Origin: JABMMZ01 sp044341025
GTDB lineage: Bacteria; Bacteroidota; Bacteroidia; NS11-12g; UBA955
Assembly (NCBI GenBank): GCA_044341025.1
Contig: JBIISM010000009.1
Coordinates: 1 to 64,000, forward strand
DNA: 64,000 nucleotides
Direction: 5' to 3'
Shown here: positions 1 through 7,626 of the stretch, piece after piece
How the letters are laid out: each line of letters starts with the position of its first letter
Numbering within the stretch: position 1 is the first letter of the stretch
Notes under the pieces: model-generated
Told to the model about the DNA's origin: nothing
The model's input: only the letters and a program-made list of their open reading frames with translations
Databases searched by the model: none
Translations under genes and position numbers: made by a program

Positions 1-591
1 TTTTAATATGGCAATCCTTTTGCCAATGGTATTGGTTGCAAGCCCTCTAATGTTCATGAAGGTCCGCAAATTATAGTAGAAGTCTAAATCAATGTCTTCA
101 AATTGCAATTGTTTCTTCTTCTTTATACTATAGTCTTTAATGAGGTTAAAAACTTGTCTGTAGGTTTCAATAGTTCCAGAGGAGATCGGTTTACCTGTTC
201 TATCATTTGTCCTAGATCTCGCTTCTGTCATAAATTTCTCAATATATTCAAGCAGGTTAGTCGACTCTGCAACCTCGATGGTTTCGAAAAATTCCTTTTC
301 AAGGATATTTTTAAGTTCCTTTATGCTAGGGATCCTTTGGTTATCGTTTTCGAACCTAAGGAACAACTCTTTGGCGCTGGCAAGCATTTTCTCTAGCTTT
401 CTATTCAGCTCTCTTAATTCTGGGCTTGTCCTCTTTTCAATCACCTTATGGTTTTTTGAATCCCATATTTTAGGATTAACAGATTCTTTGATTGAAAATT
501 TAAGACGCATATTATTCCAACTAGCATACAGAAGTATTTGGGTTTCTGATTCTGCATTCGCATCTTTTAAGTAATATTTGAAGGTGGCCAT
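1..591 (-). CDS. Tyrosine recombinase/integrase, N-terminal part (cut by window edge)
   Basis: This reading frame opens with ATG at 591 and runs off the left edge without a stop (197 codons). The product begins MATFKYYLKDANAESETQI, the N-terminal arm-binding region of Bacteroidota phage and conjugative-element integrases. A SAM-like core-binding segment follows (about residues 115-190, with TNLLEYIEKFM and SGTIETYRQVFNLIKDY). The catalytic domain lies outside the window, so activity cannot be judged. The gene reads away from a tRNA 3'-end fragment at 755-777, the usual arrangement for an integrase next to its attachment site. Integrase identity is secure; which element it moves is unknown. 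Confidence 0.88.
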   Translation of the reverse strand, partial: MATFKYYLKDANAESETQILLYASWNNMRLKFSIKESVNPKIWDSKNHKVIEKRTSPELRELNRKLEKMLASAKELFLRFENDNQRIPSIKELKNILEKEFFETIEVAESTNLLEYIEKFMTEARSRTNDRTGKPISSGTIETYRQVFNLIKDYSIKKKKQLQFEDIDLDFYYNLRTFMNIRGLATNTIGKRIAILK

Positions 592-622
592 GATTGTAAT
601 AGCAAAAGTAAGTAAAATTCTC

Positions 623-686
623 AAAGGGGGCGGTAAAGGGGGCGGATTTTTTTAATTTAGTTTAATTTACCTTTGCTTACCTTTGC
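623..686. repeat. Short direct repeats between integrase and attachment site
   Basis: Two 11-bp copies of AAAGGGGGCGG lie at 623-633 and 635-645. Two adjacent 10-bp copies of TTACCTTTGC lie at 667-676 and 677-686. A related inverted form, GCAAAAGTAAGTAAA, is at 602-616. Repeats between an integrase start and its att site are candidate arm-type binding sites. That role is inferred from position only. Nothing in 592-962 looks coding. Confidence 0.4.
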
Positions 687-754
687 TAGTGCCCTATGTT
701 AAAGTACTGATAATCATGTGATTTAGATTAAATTAGATAAAATAAGATTAAATA

Positions 755-777
755 GGTTCGAGTCCCGTCCACACCGC
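755..777 (+). other. tRNA 3'-end fragment, probable att junction
   Basis: The segment contains the T-loop signature GGTTCGAGTCC followed by CGTCCACACCG, as at the 3' end of a tRNA (T loop, 3' T stem, acceptor strand CCACACC, discriminator G). The AT-rich DNA upstream cannot supply the D and anticodon arms, so this is a fragment. It is followed by a terminator, as behind a normal tRNA gene. This is what remains when an element integrates into a tRNA 3' end. The intact tRNA should lie at the element's other end, left of the window. I could not assign the amino acid. Confidence 0.7.
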
Positions 778-780
778 AAA

Positions 781-809
781 AGCCCAACAATAAAATGTTG
801 GGTTTTTTT
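781..809 (+). terminator. Rho-independent terminator after tRNA fragment
   Basis: The stem CCCAACA/TGTTGGG has a six-base ATAAAA loop and is followed by seven T. It probably terminated the tRNA that was interrupted here. Confidence 0.85.
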
Positions 810-962
810 GTGCCTAATTTGCCGGTTTTTCATCTAAATTGTGATTTATTGTTTCTATAATAAACCATAATAATATAAATTTTATCAATACTGAATTGAA
901 AGAATTGATGATTGGTCTATATCTCTACTCCCTAACTTCGCAGTATTATATTTTATAATATC

Positions 963-3257
963 ATGAAAAACTTACTGTTAACTATGGGCTTATTTGTTGC
1001 ACTATCTGCAAATGCTCAGGCGCATGAAGGAGATATCTCACAATGCCCTTTTCACATGGGTAAAAGTGAAGATAGCGATTCAAGTGTCAAATCTGCTGTA
1101 TCAATAATGCATGCACCTGCAAAGGTCTCTGGCACAACAAATGCTGATTGGTGGCCACATCAATTAAACCTGCAATTGCTTAGACAAAATTCAGATTTGT
1201 CTAATCCAATGGATCCAAGTTTTAATTATGCTAAGGCATTTAACAGCTTGGACTATTTTGCTTTAAAAGGAGATATCAAAACGGTACTAACCGAGTCGCA
1301 AGATTGGTGGCCAGCAGATTTTGGTAACTATGGTCCATTGTTTATCCGTATGGCATGGCACAGTGCCGGTACCTACAGAACAGGCGATGGAAGAGGCGGC
1401 GCAACTGCAGGACAACAACGTTTTGCTCCACTTAACAGCTGGCCTGACAATGGCAACTTAGATAAAGCGAGACGTTTGCTTTGGCCAATAAAACAAAAAT
1501 ATGGCAATAAAATATCTTGGGCCGATTTGATGGTATTGGCCGGTAATGTGGCTTTGGAATCTATGGGCTTTACCACTTTTGGTTTTGCCGGTGGCCGCAG
1601 TGATGTTTGGGAACCAGAATACGATGTGTATTGGGGATCTGAAAAGAAATGGTTGGAAGACAAACGCTATTCTGAAGGCCGTAAATTGGAAAATCCATTG
1701 GCGGCTGTGCAAATGGGATTAATATATGTAAACCCAGAAGGACCTAATGGAAATTCTGACCCTGTGGCTGCAGCAAAAGACATTAGAGAGACTTTCGGTC
1801 GCATGGGCATGAACGATGAGGAAACTGTGGCTTTAATCGCAGGTGGACATACTTTGGGTAAGACCCACGGTGCAGGTCCTGCTTCGCATGTTGGGGCTGA
1901 GCCAGAATCTGCAAGCATTGAAGAACAAGGTTTGGGCTGGAAGAGCACCTACAAAACGGGTAAAGGAAAAGATGCCATTACATCAGGTTTGGAAGTGACA
2001 TGGACCAGCACACCAACGCAATGGAGCCAATCATTTTTTAAGATCTTATTTAAATACGAGTGGGAATTGACCAAGAGTCCTGCGGGCGCACAGCAATGGG
2101 TTGCTAAAAATGCAGAGAAAATTATCCCTGATGCGTTTGATTCTTCACTTAGCCATTTGCCAACCATGTTAACCACCGATTTGTCAATGCGTTTTGATTC
2201 AGAATATGAAAAAATATCAAGGCGTTTTATGAACGATCCTAAAGCATTTAACGATGCTTTTGCAAGGGCTTGGTTTAAATTGACCCACAGAGACATGGGC
2301 CCAAGTTCATTGTACCTTGGACCTGAAGTACCTAAAGAAGCTCTGATATGGCAAGATCCTATTCCAGCTTTAAACCATCCTTTGGTGGATGCAAAAGACA
2401 TAGCGGTATTGAAAACCAGCCTACTTAACTCAGGTTTGAGCGTTACTCATTTGGTATCAACTGCCTGGGCATCGGCATCTACTTTCCGTGGTTCTGACAG
2501 AAGAGGCGGTGCCAATGGTGCACGCATTCAATTGCAACCGCAAAGGTCTTGGGCAGTAAATAACCCAAAGCAATTGGATTCAGTATTGAATGTATTAAAA
2601 GGCATACAAAATAACTTTAACACAAAGTCTGTGAAAAAGAAAGTTTCCATGGCCGATATTATTGTATTGGGTGGTTGTGTGGCGATTGAAAAAGCAGCAA
2701 AAGATGCTGGTTTTGTGGTTCAAGTTCCTTTTACCCCAGGCCGTATGGATGCAACACAAGAGCAAACAGACATTAAGAACATGGCGGTATTGGAACCAAT
2801 GGTTGATGGGTTTAGAAATTATTCAAAATCTCAATACACCGTTTCATCTGAAGAGTTGTTAATCGATAAGGCTCAATTGCTCACTTTAACTGCTCCGGAG
2901 ATGACCGTATTGGTTGGTGGTTTGAGGGTTTTAAATGCCAATTTTAACCAAAATAAATTTGGGGTATTTACCTCCAAGCCAGGACAATTGAACAACGACT
3001 TCTTTGTGAATTTGTTGGACATGAATACTGTTTGGACAGCGACCTCAGACAGCAAGGAAGAATTTTTAGGAACCGACCGTAAAACAGGCACTGCCAAATA
3101 CACTGCAACACGGGTCGATTTAATCTTTGGTTCTAATTCTGAATTGCGCGCCTTGGCGGAAGTTTATGCCAGTGCTGATGCCAAGCAAAAATTTGTAAAC
3201 GACTTTATCCAAGCGTGGGTAAAGGTTATGAATTTGGATCGATTTGATTTGAAATAA
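963..3257 (+). CDS. katG: Catalase-peroxidase KatG with export signal
   Basis: This bifunctional haem catalase/peroxidase removes hydrogen peroxide. The 764-residue protein has the two-domain layout of the family. The distal site reads IRMAWHSAG (Arg129, Trp132, His133). Tyr255 (MGLIYVNPEGP) and Met281 (RETFGRMGMND) complete the Met-Tyr-Trp cross-link, and the proximal haem ligand is His296 (GGHTLGKTHG). Residues 1-20 form a Sec signal peptide ending AQA, so the mature enzyme should be periplasmic, whereas most KatG proteins are cytoplasmic. The gene stands alone, with a strong terminator behind it and no oxidative-stress regulator recognised next to it. The identification is secure. Export is inferred from the N-terminus. 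Confidence 0.97.
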   Translation: MKNLLLTMGLFVALSANAQAHEGDISQCPFHMGKSEDSDSSVKSAVSIMHAPAKVSGTTNADWWPHQLNLQLLRQNSDLSNPMDPSFNYAKAFNSLDYFALKGDIKTVLTESQDWWPADFGNYGPLFIRMAWHSAGTYRTGDGRGGATAGQQRFAPLNSWPDNGNLDKARRLLWPIKQKYGNKISWADLMVLAGNVALESMGFTTFGFAGGRSDVWEPEYDVYWGSEKKWLEDKRYSEGRKLENPLAAVQMGLIYVNPEGPNGNSDPVAAAKDIRETFGRMGMNDEETVALIAGGHTLGKTHGAGPASHVGAEPESASIEEQGLGWKSTYKTGKGKDAITSGLEVTWTSTPTQWSQSFFKILFKYEWELTKSPAGAQQWVAKNAEKIIPDAFDSSLSHLPTMLTTDLSMRFDSEYEKISRRFMNDPKAFNDAFARAWFKLTHRDMGPSSLYLGPEVPKEALIWQDPIPALNHPLVDAKDIAVLKTSLLNSGLSVTHLVSTAWASASTFRGSDRRGGANGARIQLQPQRSWAVNNPKQLDSVLNVLKGIQNNFNTKSVKKKVSMADIIVLGGCVAIEKAAKDAGFVVQVPFTPGRMDATQEQTDIKNMAVLEPMVDGFRNYSKSQYTVSSEELLIDKAQLLTLTAPEMTVLVGGLRVLNANFNQNKFGVFTSKPGQLNNDFFVNLLDMNTVWTATSDSKEEFLGTDRKTGTAKYTATRVDLIFGSNSELRALAEVYASADAKQKFVNDFIQAWVKVMNLDRFDLK

Positions 3258-3275
3258 AAAGTAAATATTAATTAG

Positions 3276-3306
3276 AAAAGGCTTGATGAAAATCAAGCCT
3301 TTTTTT
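3276..3306. terminator. Strong hairpin terminator between katG and XRE gene
   Basis: The stem GGCTTGAT/ATCAAGCC with a GAAA loop is flanked by AAAA and by TTTTTTT. It can end transcription of katG, and probably of the convergent regulator gene as well. Confidence 0.88.
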
Positions 3307-3333
3307 GTGGGGCAATATTTTCGAAAAATTGAA

Positions 3334-3684
3334 TTACTTGCTTTTGTATTTCTCTTTGAGCAACTCAATAATTTCACGCTGGGAATCTACAAGTTCTTTA
3401 AGTCTTTTGTTTTCCTCTTTTAGGGTTTTATTCTCGGAAAGAACTTCATCATTCGCTTTTTTCAGCGGTGTATATTGGGCAGAAGGGTCGCTGGTTTTTT
3501 GAAGTAGGTCTTGCATATCAACTTCAAGTACATCACAAATTTTACGTAAGGTCAATTCATTGACCTTGCCAGTTTGTTCTATTGAGGAAACTAGAGGCCT
3601 AGTTTTATTAATTGCCTCGGCAAGTTCTTGCTGGGTAATACCTTTAAGGGTCCTTAAAAACTTTATATGGTTTCCTAAATGCAT
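3334..3684 (-). CDS. XRE-family helix-turn-helix regulator with coiled-coil tail
   Basis: The likely start is the internal ATG at 3684 (MHLGNHIKFLRTLKGITQQ), because an upstream extension would give residues that do not belong to the domain. The 116-residue protein has a Cro/C1-type HTH at about residues 3-58 (GITQQELAEAINKTRPLVSSI). A Lys/Glu-rich coiled coil at about 75-116 probably dimerises it. A perfect inverted repeat, TTGACA-3-TGTCAA, sits 27 bp upstream and may be its own operator. The divergent gene at 3800 has a consensus promoter in the shared spacer, so the regulator may control that gene too. Its ligand and targets are unknown. Confidence 0.82.
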   Translation of the reverse strand: MHLGNHIKFLRTLKGITQQELAEAINKTRPLVSSIEQTGKVNELTLRKICDVLEVDMQDLLQKTSDPSAQYTPLKKANDEVLSENKTLKEENKRLKELVDSQREIIELLKEKYKSK

Positions 3685-3710
3685 GCACCACAAAAAGAAA
3701 CAATTAAATA

Positions 3711-3725
3711 TTGACATTTTGTCAA
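3711..3725. promoter_or_regulatory. Candidate operator for the XRE regulator
   Basis: A perfect inverted repeat TTGACA-TTT-TGTCAA lies between the XRE gene and the divergent gene at 3800. Next to it are two copies of CAAATTAATTA (3723-3733 and 3735-3745). Size and position suit a dimeric HTH protein. Binding is inferred. Confidence 0.45.
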
Positions 3726-3749
3726 ATTAATTAACAAATTAATTATTAC

Positions 3750-3780
3750 TTTGATAATAAAGAAATAAAAAGTAAATTTG
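3750..3780 (+). promoter_or_regulatory. Bacteroidota-type promoter for the gene at 3800
   Basis: TTTG (3750-3753) and TAAATTTG (3773-3780) are 19 bp apart. This matches the -33/-7 elements (TTTG, TAnnTTTG) of the phylum's primary sigma factor. The start codon follows 19 bp later. Confidence 0.7.
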
Positions 3781-3799
3781 TTGATATAATTCAATTAAA

Positions 3800-4510
3800 A
3801 TGAAAAAAACAATTATAATCTTAATTTTACTCCTTAGCTCAAATATAAAAGCTCAGGTAACACACATGTTAGGATTCACTGTTGGAGTTAATAAACCATT
3901 GGGCAAGTTTGCCAAGCAAGGGGATAGTTCAACGGGTTATGCATTGGGTGGATTAGCTTATACAGTCAATTATGATTATGTATCTCATAAGAACAACTTT
4001 GGTGGATTTTTTACCTTCTCGAATCAAAGTTTTGATTTTGATGCAGATAATTACACTTCTACGGATGATCCAGATTTAACCAGAAGCAGTTATTCAGGAT
4101 TTAGGTATAACATAAAATCTATCAATTACGGTTTTTTGTACATCATAAACAAAAACAGTAAAGTTAGTTTTATTCCTAAAGTTGGGGCAGGGACAAGTTT
4201 TAGCAGGGCGACAAGTTTAGATGCTAAATATCTATTTCCAGGTAATTCAATTTCATTAAATGAGACTGTTAAAGCTTCTTCAGCATTTAATTTAAACTTT
4301 GGTTTGGATTTAACTTTTAGAAAATCTACAGAATCTCAATTAAGTTACTTTATAAAAATGTTCTGGCAAACTGGCACCTACCAGGCAGAACATACATTAA
4401 CAACAAAACTTAATGGCCAGTTTTTTGATAAAACCCAAAATACATACAATCAATCAATGGGGTTTTACTCTTATAGTATAGGCGCTCGTTACATTTTAAA
4501 ACATAAATAA
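3800..4510 (+). CDS. Putative outer-membrane beta-barrel protein
   Basis: A signal peptide ends at about residue 18 (LLLSSNIKAQ). The rest of the 236-residue protein is a run of alternating polar/hydrophobic strands rich in Gly, Tyr and Phe, ending in YSYSIGARYILKHK, as in small outer-membrane barrels. No catalytic motif was found. The gene has a consensus promoter, is divergent from the XRE regulator, and is followed 21 bp downstream by another secreted protein that probably shares its transcript. Barrel fold is inferred from sequence pattern; function is unknown. Confidence 0.65.
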   Translation: MKKTIIILILLLSSNIKAQVTHMLGFTVGVNKPLGKFAKQGDSSTGYALGGLAYTVNYDYVSHKNNFGGFFTFSNQSFDFDADNYTSTDDPDLTRSSYSGFRYNIKSINYGFLYIINKNSKVSFIPKVGAGTSFSRATSLDAKYLFPGNSISLNETVKASSAFNLNFGLDLTFRKSTESQLSYFIKMFWQTGTYQAEHTLTTKLNGQFFDKTQNTYNQSMGFYSYSIGARYILKHK

Positions 4511-4531
4511 TTAATAAACTTTATTAAAACC

Positions 4532-4966
4532 ATGAAACAATTTGCTGTCTTCTTTTCCTTCTTTTGTTTTATTAACTTGTCTTATGGCAAGTACATTAAA
4601 GGTGTGACAACAGAAGAAGAATATTTATACATGAGTAAAGGTTATAAAGTTGCTGTTGAATCTGGTTTGGATTTAAAGACTGGATATGCAATTGGCAAAA
4701 CATATAGTCAAACAATTTCTATTTATTCGTTTGAATATAAGACCTTATTGAAAGTAAGTGGACAAGACACAAGTGAAGTTGGATACATAGTAAAAATATT
4801 TGCTAAAACTCTTTTTGGGCCATCTACTTATTGGTATGGAGTCCCAATGGGAAATCAAACTTTAATGGATCAATTTTTTGCATCATTGTATGCTCCTGCA
4901 AATGAAGCATTGGCGAGGCCGTTTTTCAAGACTTACACCGCAATGAAAGAAATTGGGAAATTGTAA
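4532..4966 (+). CDS. Hypothetical secreted protein
   Basis: I do not recognise this 144-residue protein. It begins with a signal peptide (FAVFFSFFCFINLSYG, cleavage near residue 20). The mature part is mixed alpha/beta with no Cys and no metal-binding motif. It lies 21 bp after the barrel-like gene, with only a weak start context, and a strong terminator follows, so the two genes probably form one transcript. Confidence 0.7.
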   Translation: MKQFAVFFSFFCFINLSYGKYIKGVTTEEEYLYMSKGYKVAVESGLDLKTGYAIGKTYSQTISIYSFEYKTLLKVSGQDTSEVGYIVKIFAKTLFGPSTYWYGVPMGNQTLMDQFFASLYAPANEALARPFFKTYTAMKEIGKL

Positions 4967-4990
4967 AAGAAATCAGAAATTAGAATTTTA

Positions 4991-5018
4991 AAAAGCTCGA
5001 CCTAAGTCGAGCTTTTTT
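4991..5018. terminator. Rho-independent terminator
   Basis: The stem AAAAGCTCGAC/GTCGAGCTTTT with a CTAA loop and six T closes the 3800-4966 transcription unit. Confidence 0.88.
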
Positions 5019-5080
5019 GTTTTAACTAAGTCATTAATGTGATAATTTTCAATAATGGCTTTTAAATATGAAATATTTTC

Positions 5081-5088
5081 TATCTTTG
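5081..5088 (+). promoter_or_regulatory. -7 promoter element almost touching the start codon
   Basis: TATCTTTG matches TAnnTTTG and ends seven bases before the ATG at 5096. Transcription would start about 3 nt before the ATG. No clear -33 TTTG is visible. Confidence 0.5.
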
Positions 5089-5095
5089 ATCTAAT

Positions 5096-6076
5096 ATGAA
5101 GAAAAAAATATTCTATTTGGTAATAGCTGTAAGTGCTTTTTCAGCTTGCAAAAAGAAGGATTCAAGTGGCAATAATTCCAGTGTTTGTGAAGGCACTCAG
5201 GATAGAAGCAAATTAGAAGCTTTTAAAATGTTTTTACCTAGTCATCCTTTAAATACCGATATTTCATCGTATCCAATTGACTCGAATTCTGCAAGGATAA
5301 TTTCGGCCATTGGGGTATTTGGAATTCATTCTGATTTTGGAAGTGGTTTGTACAACAATGCGCCAATTGGTATACCTTTTTCGTTGGTGTGTGGCAGTCA
5401 AGTAAAAGTGCCCATTACGTATAGAGCAAATTCTTACGATGGGAATTATGGCAATGAGAGTGATGCAGGTCCATTTCCAGTTCCTGACAACGCACAAATT
5501 GAAGGCAATGGAAACGGCGATAGCCATGTGTTGATTTGTGATATCGAAAATAAGAAGTTATACGAATTGTACAACGCAAGTAAAAATTCAGGTTCGGGTT
5601 GGTCGGCCTCTTGTGGCGCTGTATTTGACTTGACAAAGAATACTTACAGAACCGAAGGTTGGACTTCTGCTGATGCTTCGGGTATGGCAATTTTGCCGTA
5701 TTTGGTGCGTTATGATGAAGCCTTTTCTGGAACCATAGACCATGCCATTCGGTTTACCCTTAGCAGATCGCATGTGTATAGTGGTTACACAGCGCCGGCA
5801 AGCCATAAGGTAAGTGGCGCAGGCTTAGTGGGTAAGTCGCTGCCTATGGGTGCCCGTATGCGTTTAAAAGCATCGTTTGATATAAGTAAGTATTCGCCGC
5901 TTAACCAAGCCATTTTAAAGGCCATGAAGCAATACGGATTGGTCTTGGCTGATATTGGCTCCGATATGTTTATTTCAGGTGCACCTGACGAACGTTGGGA
6001 CAATGATGACCTAAGAAAACTCTTGAACATCAAATCGAGCGATTTTGAAGTGCTTAAAATAGGGGTGGTAAAGTAG
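5096..6076 (+). CDS. Lipoprotein of unknown function
   Basis: The N-terminus MKKKIFYLVIAVSAFSACKKK has a lipobox with Cys18, so the 326-residue product should be a lipoprotein. The mature region has motifs that I associate with a conserved secreted family of no known function: GTIDHAIRFTLS near residue 205, GARMRLKASFDISKYSP near residue 252, and MFISGAPDERWDNDDL near the C-terminus. The Asp/Trp-rich closing motif suggests a carbohydrate-active or binding fold, but I cannot assign a reaction. A -7 element lies seven bases upstream of the ATG. The gene appears to be a single transcription unit. Confidence 0.75.
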   Translation: MKKKIFYLVIAVSAFSACKKKDSSGNNSSVCEGTQDRSKLEAFKMFLPSHPLNTDISSYPIDSNSARIISAIGVFGIHSDFGSGLYNNAPIGIPFSLVCGSQVKVPITYRANSYDGNYGNESDAGPFPVPDNAQIEGNGNGDSHVLICDIENKKLYELYNASKNSGSGWSASCGAVFDLTKNTYRTEGWTSADASGMAILPYLVRYDEAFSGTIDHAIRFTLSRSHVYSGYTAPASHKVSGAGLVGKSLPMGARMRLKASFDISKYSPLNQAILKAMKQYGLVLADIGSDMFISGAPDERWDNDDLRKLLNIKSSDFEVLKIGVVK

Positions 6077-6157
6077 TTTAAGATTTTGTTATCCATGCCA
6101 AGTGCTATTAATAAATAATAATAGTACTTATATTCGTAAAGTTTTTTATTGAAATTT

Positions 6158-7396
6158 ATGTTGAACAAGAAGTATTTTTTTCTCTCCGTTTTGTTTTTGA
6201 ACTTGACTTTATTTGCTCAAGTAAGTTCTTTTTCCCCCCAGCGTATTATTGGTGGCATGGGTAAAAAGTTAAGCATTGTGGGCAAGGGTTTTGGATCCAG
6301 TCAATCGAATAACTATGTCTCCTTTTTTCAGGAGTCTGGTCAATATTCAGATGCCAATACCTCTAAAGGTTTTAAGTATTTGGTGTGGACAGACACAAAA
6401 ATTGAACTTGAAATGCCTATAGCGTTTTCAGGAAAGCTAAGAGTGAATGTAAATGGCTCAGATTATTATTCAACAGATACCTTGCATGTAATGGCAAACC
6501 TAGGGTATAGATCGGCCAATCCTTTGGTGTACGATTATCTAACGAACAACAACAAGAAGGGTGGATATACCTGGTACATGCATACCACCTATTGGAATAA
6601 CCCTTTGGCTAAAAAAGCCATCGAAGATGTGTTTGCCGAATTTAGATGTAAGACCGGTGCAAACTATATTTTGGCGCCATTTCCTTCAAGTGCTAATATC
6701 TCTTTGAGTGATACCATACATTTAATTGGACCTGATCCAAGCTTAGGTGCGGTTGGTTACAACGAGCGTATGTGGACCTCTTGCATACTTGGATCTGAAA
6801 CGTTTTACAGCATCAGTGCTCAGGGTTTAAGGATGTCTGACAAACAAGATTGGTATTTTGGAACCGGGAAAGCGCCAGCCGGGAAAACCAAGTTTCGATA
6901 CGTGCTTTATCATGAGTTAGGGCATTCATTAGGACTTGGGCATGTGAACGAATTGGGTCAATCTATGTATCCAACTGTAACGCTGTTGCCTTCCGATCAA
7001 TGGAGCCAAAGAGACAGTATTACAAGCCAAGAGAAGGAGGCCATCTCACATTTGATAAATTTGTCAAAGTCTTTCAGCTTTAGAGCTTGTGGCGTTTTGC
7101 CAATGGAAAATTATAAAGATTGTAAAGATGTTTATGGCTTAAAAACTGGCATTGAAACAACACAAAGTATTGGAAGTTTAACTGTATATCCAAACCCTGT
7201 AAGTAGCGAATTGAACATCAATTATCCGATTTCAGAAAGGGTACAAGTTCGTATTTTTGATTTGCAAGGCCGTTTGGTTTTAAACACAAGTTTCATCAGC
7301 CAAGAAATAAATATTACGGGTCTGAATGCAGGTATTTATTCATTGCTACTAACAGATGGATCAACAATTTTGAGAACGAATTTTATTAAAAATTAA
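6158..7396 (+). CDS. Secreted metzincin metalloprotease with T9SS sorting domain
   Basis: The start is the ATG at 6158 (412 residues); an upstream TTG would only add a few residues before the signal peptide (VLFLNLTLFAQ). Residues 26-110 resemble an IPT/TIG immunoglobulin-like domain. The catalytic site HELGHSLGLGH (His252, Glu253, His256, His262) is followed by a Met-turn (GQSMYP, Met270), the metzincin arrangement. About residues 335-412 form a Por secretion C-terminal sorting domain, with LTVYPNPVSSELNI and LNAGIYSLLL. The protein is therefore expected to cross the outer membrane through the type IX system and act outside the cell. The substrate is unknown. Confidence 0.9.
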   Translation: MLNKKYFFLSVLFLNLTLFAQVSSFSPQRIIGGMGKKLSIVGKGFGSSQSNNYVSFFQESGQYSDANTSKGFKYLVWTDTKIELEMPIAFSGKLRVNVNGSDYYSTDTLHVMANLGYRSANPLVYDYLTNNNKKGGYTWYMHTTYWNNPLAKKAIEDVFAEFRCKTGANYILAPFPSSANISLSDTIHLIGPDPSLGAVGYNERMWTSCILGSETFYSISAQGLRMSDKQDWYFGTGKAPAGKTKFRYVLYHELGHSLGLGHVNELGQSMYPTVTLLPSDQWSQRDSITSQEKEAISHLINLSKSFSFRACGVLPMENYKDCKDVYGLKTGIETTQSIGSLTVYPNPVSSELNINYPISERVQVRIFDLQGRLVLNTSFISQEINITGLNAGIYSLLLTDGSTILRTNFIKN

Positions 7397-7404
7397 CATT
7401 AAAA

Positions 7405-7602
7405 ATGAAAAGAGATTTAAGTCGAAAAGTATTGGGTGGCGTTCTTTCGGGAATTTCAAATGAGACGGGTGTTTCATTGCCCTTGTTAAGGGTTTTGTTT
7501 TTGGTTGGCTTTTTTGCAATTGGTGGCATCACTTTCGGCATTACATCTGGAGCCATGACGCTCATTTATCTATTGTTTTGGATGCTAACGCCAGCGAATT
7601 AA
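7405..7602 (+). CDS. PspC-domain small membrane protein
   Basis: This 65-residue protein begins MKRDLSRKVLGGVLSGISNE and continues with a hydrophobic segment (LLRVLFLVGFFAIGG) and a second one ending LIYLLFWMLTPAN. The pattern (R-x-x-x-x-K/V-L-G-G-V-x-x-G-I) is that of PspC domains, which sit in the inner membrane and take part in phage-shock-type envelope stress responses. It is a stand-alone domain without PspA or PspB nearby. The gene starts 8 bp after the protease gene. Confidence 0.88.
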   Translation: MKRDLSRKVLGGVLSGISNETGVSLPLLRVLFLVGFFAIGGITFGITSGAMTLIYLLFWMLTPAN

Positions 7603-7626
7603 AATTATAAAAAAAATAAGTTTAGT

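Noticed and set aside
700..777. Complete tRNA gene
   Set aside because: Only the T-loop and acceptor 3' part are recognisable; the preceding AT-rich bases cannot form D or anticodon arms.
1949..2401. 150-codon minus-strand frame inside katG
   Set aside because: It lies wholly within a well-supported gene; long opposite-strand frames are common there and the product has no motif.
3684..3717. Longer N-terminus of the XRE regulator
   Set aside because: The extra residues (IFNCFFLWC) do not belong to the HTH domain, and the extension would cover part of the candidate operator.
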